Source of the DNA: a bacterium
GTDB taxonomy: Bacteria; ARS69
Assembly (NCBI GenBank): GCA_025774805.1
Contig: JALGZR010000028.1
Coordinates: 1-35,729 of the forward strand
Direction of reading: 5' to 3'
Length of the DNA: 35,729 nucleotides
The translations under genes were made by a program, and so were the position numbers. The notes below the pieces were generated by a model that saw only the letters and a list, made by a program, of their open reading frames with translations, was not told where the DNA came from and made no database searches. Positions 16,253-24,050 of this stretch are shown here, in pieces (the stretch's first letter is position 1; each line of letters opens with the position of its first letter).

Positions 16253-18595
16253 TCACTCCGCGATTCGGTCGATGACGAGATACGTCGTGGCGAGGCTGGC
16301 CAGGATCGTGGTCACATCCTTGATCGTCTCTCCCCAATTCACTCCCTCGTCCTCGCCGCGCGCCGGAACGACGATCTCCGCCCCGGGCTTGACGCCGGGA
16401 TCAAACCAGAACCGCCGCACCTTGGCCGCCCGCCCGGTGGGGTAAATGATCGCCACGTCGCCCTTCTTGGCGGCGTCTCGGTACCCGCCGGCGCTGTCCA
16501 CGTAATAGCTGATTCCCTTTCCGCGCCGGTAGACGAGGTTCGTGGGGAAGTTGACGGCGCCGGAGACCTTCACGGTCGTCGGGCGTGGAGGAACCCGGAG
16601 GATGTCACCCTCCACCAGGACCACGTTGTCGTTGTCGTCACGGTCACGGAGGGCACGATCGAGATCGACCGAGATTTGACCGACGTCGTCCTTGGTTCTT
16701 ATGAGCTGGAAGCCCTCCGGGGTGGCGGTGTCAAGGAGACCGCCGGCGCGGTCGATCAGGTCCGCCAGCGTCTCCGTGGAGCTCCGCAGCGAGTACGTTC
16801 CCGGGAAGAGGACCTCTCCCTCGATCCGGACGTTCCGTTGGAGCCCCCAGTACGGCTTCGTCCGAACGAAGACGATGTCGTGGTTCTCCAGCTCGAAGGA
16901 GGGCAAGATGCCCGGGCGCGAGGGGAACTCGTCGGCGAACTCGACGTGGAAGGTCTCGGCGATTCGAGTGACGTTCGGGTTGTCGGGATGGGGCCGAGAG
17001 ACCTCTACCTCCGCGGTGTGGGCGTTCTCGAGGAACCCGCCGGCCTTCAGGAGCAGGTCCCCGAGGAGCATCCCCTCCGTGAGCTCGTACTGTCCCGGCT
17101 CTCGCACCGCGCCCTGGATCGCGACGGTCTCTCGCTCCCGGAGATCCCAGATCGAGAGAATCCTGATCTCGTCCCGGGGCCGCAGCAAGAGGTCGGCCTC
17201 CGGAATCCCCTCGAGCGCCCGATCCAGATCGAAGGTGATCGTCTCGCGGGAGAGGTCGGGGTGAGTACGGGAGAGCACCGCCCGATCGAGGAAGGCATCG
17301 TCCCGCGGGCCGTCGGCCCGGCGGACGACGTCCGAAACGCGCATCCCCTCGGTGAGCTCGTAAGTCCCGGGCCTCCGAACTTGACCGCTCACCTCGACGT
17401 AGTTGGTCCTGGAGTCGGTGATCGCTTGGACCCGGAGGTCATCGAGATCTTCCAGCTCGAACCGTCGGCCCTCCCGGAGAACCTCCAGGAGGCCGACGTC
17501 GATGACCATTCGGTCGTCCTCGATCGCATCTCTCTCCTCGGGGGGGACGATTCGCTCAATGGAGACGCGATCGAGGTACGCGGTCGCCGTGAGACCCCCC
17601 GCCATTCGAATGACGTCCCCGAGATCCTCCTCGGCGGTGAGCTCGTAAACCCCGGGGCGGACCACCTCACCCCGAACCGAGACGCTTCGTCCGAGCACCG
17701 GAACGAAGATCGTGTCGTCGTTCTCGAGACGGATGTCCCCCTCCTTGGTTCCCCGAAGGAGATAGTCATAGACGTCCAGAGCCGCGACCTGCCGGTTGCC
17801 CCGGATCACCCGGACGTCGCGCATGCTGCCGTTCGCGGCGGGTCCTCCCGCGTAGTAGAGAGCGTGGAACACCGTCGACGCGGCGGAAAGATCGTAGCCG
17901 CCGGGCCGACGGACCTCACCGACGACGAAGACCTTGATCGGGCGGAGCTTGCCGAGGGAGACGTCGAGAAATGTCGTCGGGGGACTGTTGGTGAATCCGG
18001 AGAACGCCTTTGACAGGCGGCCGCGCAGGCGGTCCTTGGCCTGAGTCAGGGTGAGACCCATGAGGCTCACCTGCCCCACGTCCGGCAGGAGGACGTTTCC
18101 CTCCCGGTTCACGACCTTCTCGAGGCGGAAGACGGCGTCGCCCCACACGTCGACGACGACGTCGTCCCCGGGTCCGATTCTGTAGTCGGGATCGATGGGA
18201 CCATAGAGGGGCGGAGCGAAGGACTCCGGGGCGAGCGCGAAGAGCTCCTGTCCGAACCGCGGAAGAACCGCCTCCCCGTCTTGCTCCGCGTCCTCAGGCC
18301 CCTCCGGATCCTCCAGAGGCGGCGGCGGCGGAGGCAGCGGTGGCTCCTCACCCGCCTCCAGAATCTCTCTCGCGGGCTCGGGGATCGGGGCGTTCTCGGA
18401 GATGGGAGCGGGGGCGATCTCGCCCGAGCTCCGGGCTCTCTCCAGGACCTCCGCGATCTGCTCCTCGCTCAGGCCCTGCTCCCGGAGTCGCCGTCGAACC
18501 GCCTCCTCACCGGGCTCGACGGCAGCCGCCGCGGCGCTGACAGCGAGAACCGCACCGAGGGCCGGGCCGATGAGTCTGCGAATCGGGGTTCTCAT
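16253..18595 (-). CDS. Wza-type polysaccharide export protein with six SLBB domains
   Basis: A 780-residue periplasmic/outer-membrane export protein, about twice the length of E. coli Wza. It starts with a signal peptide (RRLIGPALGAVLAVSAAAAA), a short helical segment LSEEQIAEVLERARSSG, and a proline-rich acidic linker. The export (PES) domain follows with YRIGPGDDVVVDVWGDAVF. Six SLBB repeats then follow, each recognised by a 'G.V..PG.Y.L' core: GEVRRPGGYDL, GEVVRPGVYEL, GQVRRPGTYEL, GAVREPGQYEL, GEVLFPGTYSL and a last divergent GAVNFPTNLVY. A hydrophobic helix near the C-terminus (TTILASLATTYLVI) may cross the outer membrane. There is no lipobox cysteine. ATG 18595 is the first start before a sensible signal peptide. 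It forms the channel for the glycan. Confidence 0.9.
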   Translation of the reverse strand: MRTPIRRLIGPALGAVLAVSAAAAAVEPGEEAVRRRLREQGLSEEQIAEVLERARSSGEIAPAPISENAPIPEPAREILEAGEEPPLPPPPPPLEDPEGPEDAEQDGEAVLPRFGQELFALAPESFAPPLYGPIDPDYRIGPGDDVVVDVWGDAVFRLEKVVNREGNVLLPDVGQVSLMGLTLTQAKDRLRGRLSKAFSGFTNSPPTTFLDVSLGKLRPIKVFVVGEVRRPGGYDLSAASTVFHALYYAGGPAANGSMRDVRVIRGNRQVAALDVYDYLLRGTKEGDIRLENDDTIFVPVLGRSVSVRGEVVRPGVYELTAEEDLGDVIRMAGGLTATAYLDRVSIERIVPPEERDAIEDDRMVIDVGLLEVLREGRRFELEDLDDLRVQAITDSRTNYVEVSGQVRRPGTYELTEGMRVSDVVRRADGPRDDAFLDRAVLSRTHPDLSRETITFDLDRALEGIPEADLLLRPRDEIRILSIWDLRERETVAIQGAVREPGQYELTEGMLLGDLLLKAGGFLENAHTAEVEVSRPHPDNPNVTRIAETFHVEFADEFPSRPGILPSFELENHDIVFVRTKPYWGLQRNVRIEGEVLFPGTYSLRSSTETLADLIDRAGGLLDTATPEGFQLIRTKDDVGQISVDLDRALRDRDDNDNVVLVEGDILRVPPRPTTVKVSGAVNFPTNLVYRRGKGISYYVDSAGGYRDAAKKGDVAIIYPTGRAAKVRRFWFDPGVKPGAEIVVPARGEDEGVNWGETIKDVTTILASLATTYLVIDRIAE

Positions 18596-18770
18596 GCCGC
18601 TCCGATCCCGGTTCCGGTGGGTCGTTGCCGCGCGTTCCTCGACATCCGGGCCCGGGAGCCGGTGCCCCGGGTGGCGCAGAATCCTCGCAAGGAAGCCCCG
18701 GATCCGCAACCATAGATCGGTATTTGCCAAGGAGGCCTGAACCCAAAACGGCCTCGAGCCGCTCCGGGTA

Positions 18771-18838
18771 CCCCCAAGGGGGCCTTGCGGGGGATGTGTG
18801 TGTGGGCCGGCCCCGAAGGCCGGGTTCGGGGACCCGGC
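18771..18838. terminator. GC-rich hairpin cluster, possible terminator
   Basis: In the 283-base gap between the DUF1972-type GT gene and the Wza-type gene there are stacked dyads: CCCCCAAGG (18771-18779) with CCTTGCGGGGG (18783-18793, two-base bulge), the 10-base palindrome GGGCCGGCCC (18804-18813), and GCCGGGT/ACCCGGC (18819-18825 and 18832-18838, 6-base loop). No T-run follows on the minus strand, so termination is only suggested by position after the stop at 18879. Confidence 0.35.
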
Positions 18839-18878
18839 TCCGACAGCCGGGACCGGGGAGTCGGTCGGCCGCCTCGCC

Positions 18879-20000
18879 TTACCCTCGTACGATCTCGTCA
18901 ATGATCTTCACGTAGTCGTCTACCACCCGGGTCCAGGTGAAACGGCCGAGAGCGACCTTCTGAATCGTCTCGCGCTCATCGACGGACCGAGCGCCCGATT
19001 CGAGCTCGCGGAGGATCCGAGCGAGGTCCTCCGGCGACCGGAAGTAGTGCCCGCGATCGCCCAGGACCTCCCGGTTGAACGGGTTGTCGTGGCTGATGAC
19101 GACGTTGCCGCAGCCGAGCGCCTCGAGGAGGGAGGGGTTGGTCCCTCCCACGCTGTGCCCGTGCAGATAGGCGGCACCGTGGTAGCGCAGGGCGAGGAGC
19201 TCCTCCGTATCGAAGAGCGGACCGATGAAGCACAGACGGGAGTCGCCGATCTCGGTCAGCTGCCGGCCGTAGGCGCTCACGTTGTGATCACCGACGATGA
19301 CGAGCCTTCTCCGGGAGCCCGACTCCAGGAAACCGCGGATGATCTCTTCGATGTGGTTCTCCGGCTCGATCCGACACACCACGGTGTAGTAGTCGCCGGG
19401 CTCGAGACTCCGGCGGGTCAGGGGATCGATCGGGGGCGGGGACTCGGCGACGTAGGTTCCGTACGGCACCGTCCAGCAGTGACGAATCCTCCCGTGGCGG
19501 GACTCCAGGTCGCGGCGGATCGCCTCCGCGTCGGCGATGACCCCGCTCGCGGTCACGAGGGCCCAGCTCTCCATGGTCTTCAGATAGGTCCGGCCGAGCC
19601 AGGACCACTTCGATCGTCTCCACTCGAGGCCGTCCATGTTCGCCAGAACGGGCGTGCCGAACAGTCGCGGGAGGAAGAAGGCCCAAGCCGTCCCGTATCC
19701 GAGCATGTACACGAGATCGTAACCCCGGAGGCAGCGCAGGAGGCTCCGGAGGTCGAACCAGACGGTGGTGAGCGGTCCGAGGGACGGCGACGCAAGGCGC
19801 CGAAGGGTCATGCCGCGGTAGGTCTCGACCGCGGACTGGCCCGGATCCCGATTGCAGATCACGGTGACGTCGATCCCCCGCGTGGCGAGACCGGCCCCCA
19901 CCTCCTCGGCGAATCGCTCGAAGCCGCCGTAGCGTGCCGGCACGCCGCGAGTCCCGAGGATGGCGAGCCGGATCGGGTCCGACGGATTGTTAGCCTGCAT
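18879..20000 (-). CDS. DUF1972/GT4 rhamnosyltransferase-like glycosyltransferase
   Basis: A 373-residue GT-B protein. The N-terminal domain LAILGTRGVPARYGGFERFAEE (12-33) and GYGTAWAFFLPRLFGTPVLANMDGLEWRRSKW (101-132 region) are the hallmark of the DUF1972 N-terminal domain joined to a GT4 domain, as in rhamnosyltransferases of capsule loci. The C-terminal domain has YLHGHSVGGTNPSLLEALGCGNVV (278-301), where the first Glu of EX7E is replaced (HSVGGTNPSLLEA keeps the second). The start ATG, with GGTGA four bases upstream, lies inside one arm of a perfect 23-base inverted repeat; no other start exists before the conserved core. It is 319 bases from the radical SAM gene, so it probably has its own promoter. 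Confidence 0.9.
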   Translation of the reverse strand: MQANNPSDPIRLAILGTRGVPARYGGFERFAEEVGAGLATRGIDVTVICNRDPGQSAVETYRGMTLRRLASPSLGPLTTVWFDLRSLLRCLRGYDLVYMLGYGTAWAFFLPRLFGTPVLANMDGLEWRRSKWSWLGRTYLKTMESWALVTASGVIADAEAIRRDLESRHGRIRHCWTVPYGTYVAESPPPIDPLTRRSLEPGDYYTVVCRIEPENHIEEIIRGFLESGSRRRLVIVGDHNVSAYGRQLTEIGDSRLCFIGPLFDTEELLALRYHGAAYLHGHSVGGTNPSLLEALGCGNVVISHDNPFNREVLGDRGHYFRSPEDLARILRELESGARSVDERETIQKVALGRFTWTRVVDDYVKIIDEIVRG

Positions 20001-20169
20001 ATCTCACCAGACTCGTCGCGAGGCCGCGGATAGGCGTGTCTGGCGAGGAGATGGGGCGCTTTCGCCCGAGGCGGGGCTGTAGCCCCGTCGCAGGGCGGAA
20101 GTGCCACAACGACGAAGCCAGGCGCGGCTTCGCCGCTGCCGCAGCAGAGTCTGGTGAGATATGCAGGCT
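19992..20169. repeat. 178-base inverted-repeat element with internal hairpins
   Basis: Two perfect 23-base arms in opposite orientation lie at 19992-20014 and 20147-20169. Between them are further hairpins: GGGCG/CGCCC (20054-20067), CGGGGCT/AGCCCCG (20072-20087) and GCGGC/GCCGC (20124-20136). This nested structure is like REP/MITE elements. Each arm holds GGTGAGAT followed by ATGCAGGCT pointing outward: the left arm supplies the ribosome site and start of the DUF1972-type GT gene, the right arm opens a 39-codon frame on the plus strand ending at 20280. No transposase is present. Whether it is multi-copy cannot be told from one window. Confidence 0.6.
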
Positions 20170-20319
20170 CGGCCTCACGCGTCCTGTCTCCTCCGGGCCG
20201 ACGCCTTCGGGCCCGAGTCGCTCCCGGCCCGGGATATCGGTCCAACCGATATCATCCACGGCCGGTACAGGGGAATCTAGCTCGGATCTCCCGAAGCGTC
20301 GCGCCGAGACGGGACGGGA
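20001..20319. other. 319-base gap: inverted-repeat element plus palindrome
   Basis: This gap holds most of the inverted-repeat element and, to its right, a 21-base palindrome at 20233-20253. No credible conserved protein is encoded; the 39-codon plus-strand frame from 20161 is unlike any family I know. The promoter of the GT gene at 18879-20000 should lie here, but no clear -35/-10 pair was found on the minus strand. Confidence 0.45.
20233..20253. promoter_or_regulatory. perfect 21-base palindrome, operator-like
   Basis: Arms GATATCGGT and ACCGATATC are separated by CCA. It lies between the stop of the radical SAM gene (20320) and the start of the next minus-strand gene (20000). It lacks a T-run on either side, so an operator bound by a dimeric regulator is more likely than a terminator. 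Confidence 0.4.
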
Positions 20320-21822
20320 CTACGCTCCGCTCTCCAGCCTCCGTGTGGGCCGCAACGGGTCCGCGCCCCCGACCGGCCGTTCCGTGGGACCCCGGATGAT
20401 CTGCAGCGCGACACGCGTCGAGGCCCCCAGACGGCGCTGCCGGAGCAGCCGCGCCCCCTGTCGCAGAAGGTAGCCCGGACGTGAGTAGAAGCGCCGATAT
20501 GCCCTCCGTACATACCGGTCGACCGTATCCCATTCCAGGGTGGGATGGTCATAGAGATTCCGGGCCGGGTTGTGAAAGTTGTAGTCGGCCCAATTCGTCG
20601 TTTTCAGCCGGTCCTTCCAGACGTGATAGAGCTCGGTCCCCGGCAGAGGAATCGTGATGTCGAACTTGGCGTAGTCGAGGGGGAGCGAGCACGCGAAGTC
20701 GATCGTGTCCTGCATCGACCGCTCGGTCTCTCCGGGGAGGGCCACCATGAAATACCCCATCACCGTGATTCCGGCCTCCTTCGCCCACCGCACCGCCTCG
20801 CGTCCGCGCTCCAGCGTCGCCCCTTTCTTCATCCGGATGAGAACGTCCCGGTTCCCCGTCTCGAGGCCGAATGCGACGAGGTGGAGACCCGCCCGGCGCG
20901 CGATGCGGAAGAACTCGGGAGAGACGTTCGCCACCCGAAGCCCGTTGCGACAGCACCACGGGAACCGCAACCCACGCTTCAGGATCTCCTCGCAGATGGC
21001 GATCGCGCGGTCCCCGTCGGTGGTGAAGCTGTCGTCCACGATCTCGATCTCCCGGAATCCGAGATCGAGGAGGTGCTCCATCTCGTCCACGACGCGCTTC
21101 GGGCTCTTTCCGCGCCACGTGATCCCGAACACTCCCTTCGTGCAGAAGACGCACCGGGCCAGACATCCCCGACTCGTCTCCATGAACCCCACCGGCGCTT
21201 CTTCGTAGAAGAGGCGGGAGATGCCTGCGTACTCCTCGAGGTCGTAGAGATCGTACGCGGGGAAGGGGAGACGATCGAGATCTCCGGCGGTGAGGTAGCC
21301 CTCGAACCGGGTCTTTCCGCCCCGTTTCTGTCTTCGGTGGACTGTGATCTCTCCGGTCCGCCGGTTCTTGTGCGCGACGTCCGGAATCTCGTCGAGGGGA
21401 ACCCCATCGGCGACGCGGACGACCGAGTCGTCGGCCTCTCCGATGCAGATGACGTCCATCTCGCTTTCGGCGAGGCACTCCTCCGGATAGCTCGTGGCGT
21501 GGACGCCCCCGCCGACGATCAGGGTCTCCGGAGCGAGTGCGCGCACCCGACCCGCGATTCGGAGCGCTTCGAAGTAGAGGGGCGTCTTGAAACCGAGCCC
21601 GATCAGCTCCGGATGGAACTCCCGAATCGCCTGCTCCACGGCGCGATCGTCATCGTCGGCCACCTGGAGGTCGAGGATCCGCACCTCGTGACCGCCCTGG
21701 CGGAGCGCGGCGCCGACCACGGCGAGGTTCAGCGGCGGGACGCACTCCTCGGTCTTCTTGAACTCGAACCTCGTGCCCCGGTACACGGACATCTCGGAGG
21801 GGTTGATGAGCAAGGATCTCAA
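20320..21822 (-). CDS. B12-binding-domain radical SAM protein
   Basis: A 500-residue protein with an N-terminal cobalamin-binding-like Rossmann domain (about 1-140: NLAVVGAALRQGGHEVRILDL, LIVGGGVHATSYPEE, ICIGEADDSVV) and a radical SAM core. The 4Fe-4S cluster motif CX3CX2C is Cys220, Cys224 and Cys227 in TSRGCLARCVFCTKG; the SAM-binding and barrel parts follow (EIEIVDDSFT, GLETGNRDVLIRMKKG, GYFMVALPGETERSM). The DXHXXG B12 histidine motif is not seen, so cobalamin may bind base-off or not at all. The start is TTG; GAGG lies 11 bases upstream. It could methylate or rearrange a sugar, lipid or cofactor; proximity to the polysaccharide locus is only suggestive. Confidence 0.85.
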   Translation of the reverse strand: MRSLLINPSEMSVYRGTRFEFKKTEECVPPLNLAVVGAALRQGGHEVRILDLQVADDDDRAVEQAIREFHPELIGLGFKTPLYFEALRIAGRVRALAPETLIVGGGVHATSYPEECLAESEMDVICIGEADDSVVRVADGVPLDEIPDVAHKNRRTGEITVHRRQKRGGKTRFEGYLTAGDLDRLPFPAYDLYDLEEYAGISRLFYEEAPVGFMETSRGCLARCVFCTKGVFGITWRGKSPKRVVDEMEHLLDLGFREIEIVDDSFTTDGDRAIAICEEILKRGLRFPWCCRNGLRVANVSPEFFRIARRAGLHLVAFGLETGNRDVLIRMKKGATLERGREAVRWAKEAGITVMGYFMVALPGETERSMQDTIDFACSLPLDYAKFDITIPLPGTELYHVWKDRLKTTNWADYNFHNPARNLYDHPTLEWDTVDRYVRRAYRRFYSRPGYLLRQGARLLRQRRLGASTRVALQIIRGPTERPVGGADPLRPTRRLESGA

Positions 21823-21925
21823 AGTCCGATGTTCCTCGAGGGGAAGGGAGTCGAAGGAGAGGACGGGTTCTCCGGACCGTTCGGGAGCTCCACCGGGCCC
21901 GCGGCGGGGCCGTGGCGAAAAGCGA

Positions 21926-21944
21926 GGAGCGGTACGACCGCTCC
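21926..21944. promoter_or_regulatory. perfect 19-base palindrome in divergent gap
   Basis: GGAGCGGT and ACCGCTCC with a 3-base spacer (ACG), in the 274-base gap between the divergent radical SAM and small-membrane-protein genes. Position and symmetry fit an operator; a hairpin in the leader of either transcript is also possible. Confidence 0.4.
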
Positions 21945-22005
21945 CCGATTAGCCTACCAAATCCGGAGGGTGAAGCTCAATCCGGCCGCCCGCCCGCTTC
22001 CCCCA

Positions 22006-22034
22006 TTGCCCGATCGGCGCCCTTCGACCAGAAT
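22006..22034 (+). promoter_or_regulatory. possible sigma70-type promoter of the murI operon
   Basis: TTGCCC (22006-22011), a 17-base spacer and CAGAAT (22029-22034) match the -35 and -10 consensus at four of six positions each. The predicted transcript would begin near 22041, about 56 bases before the ATG at 22097, which has AGGAG six bases upstream. In DNA this GC-rich such matches occur by chance, so support is modest. Confidence 0.35.
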
Positions 22035-22096
22035 CCCCTCACCTCGGGCGGAGAGGACGAACCGGCCGCCCCACCTCGCCGAGACAGGAGAATCGT

Positions 22097-22546
22097 ATGT
22101 CGTTCCTGATGCTCCTCCTGGTCACCCTCGCGACCGCGACGCTCGTGTCCTGGGGCGTGGTCCGGCTGTTCGCACGCTCGATCGCCGCGATCCTCCACCG
22201 TATCGTCGCCGACGAGATCGCGGGGGCCTGGACCCGTTATCTCCGGTTCGCGATCTTCGTCGTCGGCATCTCGGGGGGCGTGCGAATCCGCTCGCTCGAG
22301 AGATACATCACCGGCTTCGGTGAGGATCAGCCGATCGTCCTCACTCGAGAGCGGTGGGTGCTGGAGCTGTACCGCACCGTGATCGAGTCCCTGCAGGCGA
22401 TCGCGTGGATGCTCCTCGTCTTCTTCGTGTTCGCACTGATCGCCTACGTGATCCTGCGCGCGTTCGATGCCCGTCGCGAGCCACGGCGCGTCCGGCTCCC
22501 CGAGGGCGGCGGGAGCGCGAGCGGTCCCGAATCCGAGGGGTCTTGA
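22097..22546 (+). CDS. small membrane protein of unknown function
   Basis: A 149-residue protein that I do not recognise. It has an N-terminal hydrophobic helix (MSFLMLLLVTLATATLVSWGVV), a second weaker segment (YLRFAIFVVGISGGV, about 48-62) and a strong C-terminal helix (AIAWMLLVFFVFALIAYVIL, about 101-120), then a charged tail ending in Gly/Ser. ATG 22097 with AGGAG six bases upstream is a clear start. Its stop overlaps the TTG start of murI (TTGA), so the two are translationally coupled and probably share a transcript. A role near the membrane in envelope maintenance is possible but only from context. Confidence 0.75.
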   Translation: MSFLMLLLVTLATATLVSWGVVRLFARSIAAILHRIVADEIAGAWTRYLRFAIFVVGISGGVRIRSLERYITGFGEDQPIVLTRERWVLELYRTVIESLQAIAWMLLVFFVFALIAYVILRAFDARREPRRVRLPEGGGSASGPESEGS

Positions 22547-23397
22547 GCGGGCCCCCGGCTGAATCCCCCCCGCCGGCCGGCCCGCGGGAGCTTCCGATCG
22601 GGATCTTCGATTCCGGGGTCGGCGGGCTGACCGTGCTGCGCGCGATTCGCCGGGATCTGCCCGGGGAGTCCCTTCTCTATCTGGGGGACACGGCGCGACT
22701 GCCCTACGGGACGAAGAGTCCTCGGACCGTCACGCGGTACGCGATCCAGACGACGCGAAGACTCGTGAAGAAGGGGATCAAGCTTCTGGTCGTGGCATGC
22801 AACACCGCCTCGGCGGTGGCCCTCGAGGCGGTGCGGGAGGAGCTCGACGGACTTCCGGTGATCGGCGTGGTTCGGCCCGGGGCGGAGGCCGCCGCCCACG
22901 CCTCGCGCTCGGGACGGATCGCGGTTCTCTCCACCGAGAGCACCGCGGCCTATGGCGCCTACGAAAGGGAGATCCGGGCGATCCGACCCGACGCTCGCGT
23001 GCTCTCCCGCGGCTGCCCGCTCTTCGTGGCCCTGGCGGAGGAGGGTTGGTCGAGCGGGCCCATCGTGCAGGCGGTCGCGCGGGAGTACCTCGCCCCGATT
23101 CTCGAGGAGCACGATCCCGACACCATCGTCCTCGGGTGCACGCACTTCCCCGTGCTCACCCCCACGATCCGTGAGGTCGTGGGGCCGAACGTGGCCATCG
23201 TCGACTCCGCCGCGACCACGGCCCGCGCCGTCCGCGCCGAGCTCGATTCCCGCGGACTGCGAGGGACGGAGCGGCCGGAGGGAACGATCCGGCTCTTCGC
23301 CACCGACGCTCCCGAGCGGTTCGACCGCGTCGCGGCGCGCTTTCTTCCCCCCGATCTCATCCCCCGTGAGATCGAGCTCGTGGACCTCCTGCCGTGA
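22543..23397 (+). CDS. murI: glutamate racemase
   Basis: A 284-residue cofactor-independent Asp/Glu racemase, which makes D-glutamate for peptidoglycan in the cytoplasm. IGIFDSGVGGLTVL (Asp23, Ser24), LPYGTKS, VVACNTASA with catalytic Cys86 and VLGCTHFPVL with catalytic Cys199 are all present and spaced as in MurI. Length is normal for the family. The start is TTG 22543, overlapping the preceding stop by four bases; GAGGGG lies just upstream. The longer open frame would run inside the previous gene and lacks family sequence. The GTG of the next gene overlaps this stop (GTGA). The run of proline and glycine before residue 15 is not conserved in the family. Confidence 0.95.
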   Translation: MSGPPAESPPPAGPRELPIGIFDSGVGGLTVLRAIRRDLPGESLLYLGDTARLPYGTKSPRTVTRYAIQTTRRLVKKGIKLLVVACNTASAVALEAVREELDGLPVIGVVRPGAEAAAHASRSGRIAVLSTESTAAYGAYEREIRAIRPDARVLSRGCPLFVALAEEGWSSGPIVQAVAREYLAPILEEHDPDTIVLGCTHFPVLTPTIREVVGPNVAIVDSAATTARAVRAELDSRGLRGTERPEGTIRLFATDAPERFDRVAARFLPPDLIPREIELVDLLP

Positions 23398-24050
23398 ACC
23401 ATCTGGCACACGCGCTGGTAGCCGATCGCAGCGGGACGTCTCTCGTCGGAAACCTCCTCGGCGATTTCGTCAAGGGATCGCCCGAGACGCGCTACGAGGG
23501 GGAGCTCCTCCGGGGGATCCGGCTCCACCGTCGCATCGACGTGCTCACCGACGGCCACCGTCTGTTCCGAAGAAGCCGTGCGCGCATCCGGAACGATCTG
23601 CGCCGGTACTCCGGGATCCTCGTCGATCTCTTCTACGACCACCTGCTCGCGCGGCGGTGGGAGGAGTACTCGGAGGTGCCGCTGCCGGCGTTCGCCGATC
23701 GGGTGTACTCGGAGCTGGAAGCGGCTCGCGACGAGCTCCCCGACCGCATGCAGCGATTCGTTTCCTTCATGATCCGCACCGATCTCCTCGTCTCCTACCG
23801 TGATCAGGAGGGAATCGGGACGGCGCTGACCGGGATCTCCCGGAGGATGCGGCGGAGGAACCCCCTGGCCGGCGCCGGAACGGAGCTGACGCGAATCGAG
23901 AACGGTTTGGGCGAGGACTTCCGAGGGTTTTTCCCCGATCTGCTCCGGGAGGTCGAGGGGGGGTGGGGATCGAGAACAAACGCCCCCCGCCCGGGTTCGA
24001 GCCCTGGGGAGGGACCTCGCACCCTCCCCCGCGAGAGGAGAGTACGATGA
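23394..24050 (+). CDS. acpH: ACP phosphodiesterase-like protein (AcpH)
   Basis: A 218-residue all-helical protein. The N-terminus NHLAHALVADRSGTSLVGNLLGDFVKG (2-28) with its His and Asp residues, RGIRLHRRIDVLTD, and YSGILVDLFYDHLLARRW match acyl-carrier-protein phosphodiesterase, a metal-dependent HD-like hydrolase that removes 4'-phosphopantetheine from ACP. The GTG start overlaps murI's stop, and the stop overlaps the ATG of the next gene (ATGA). The last ~25 residues (Gly/Pro/Arg-rich) lie outside the conserved domain and may be read-through-like tail sequence. The link to lipid metabolism is from the family; the biological role of AcpH itself is not settled. Confidence 0.85.
   Translation: MNHLAHALVADRSGTSLVGNLLGDFVKGSPETRYEGELLRGIRLHRRIDVLTDGHRLFRRSRARIRNDLRRYSGILVDLFYDHLLARRWEEYSEVPLPAFADRVYSELEAARDELPDRMQRFVSFMIRTDLLVSYRDQEGIGTALTGISRRMRRRNPLAGAGTELTRIENGLGEDFRGFFPDLLREVEGGWGSRTNAPRPGSSPGEGPRTLPRERRVR

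Noticed and set aside
18794-18804. Short TG dinucleotide run as a phase-variable microsatellite
   Set aside because: Only about five repeats and not inside a coding frame; too short to suggest slippage control.
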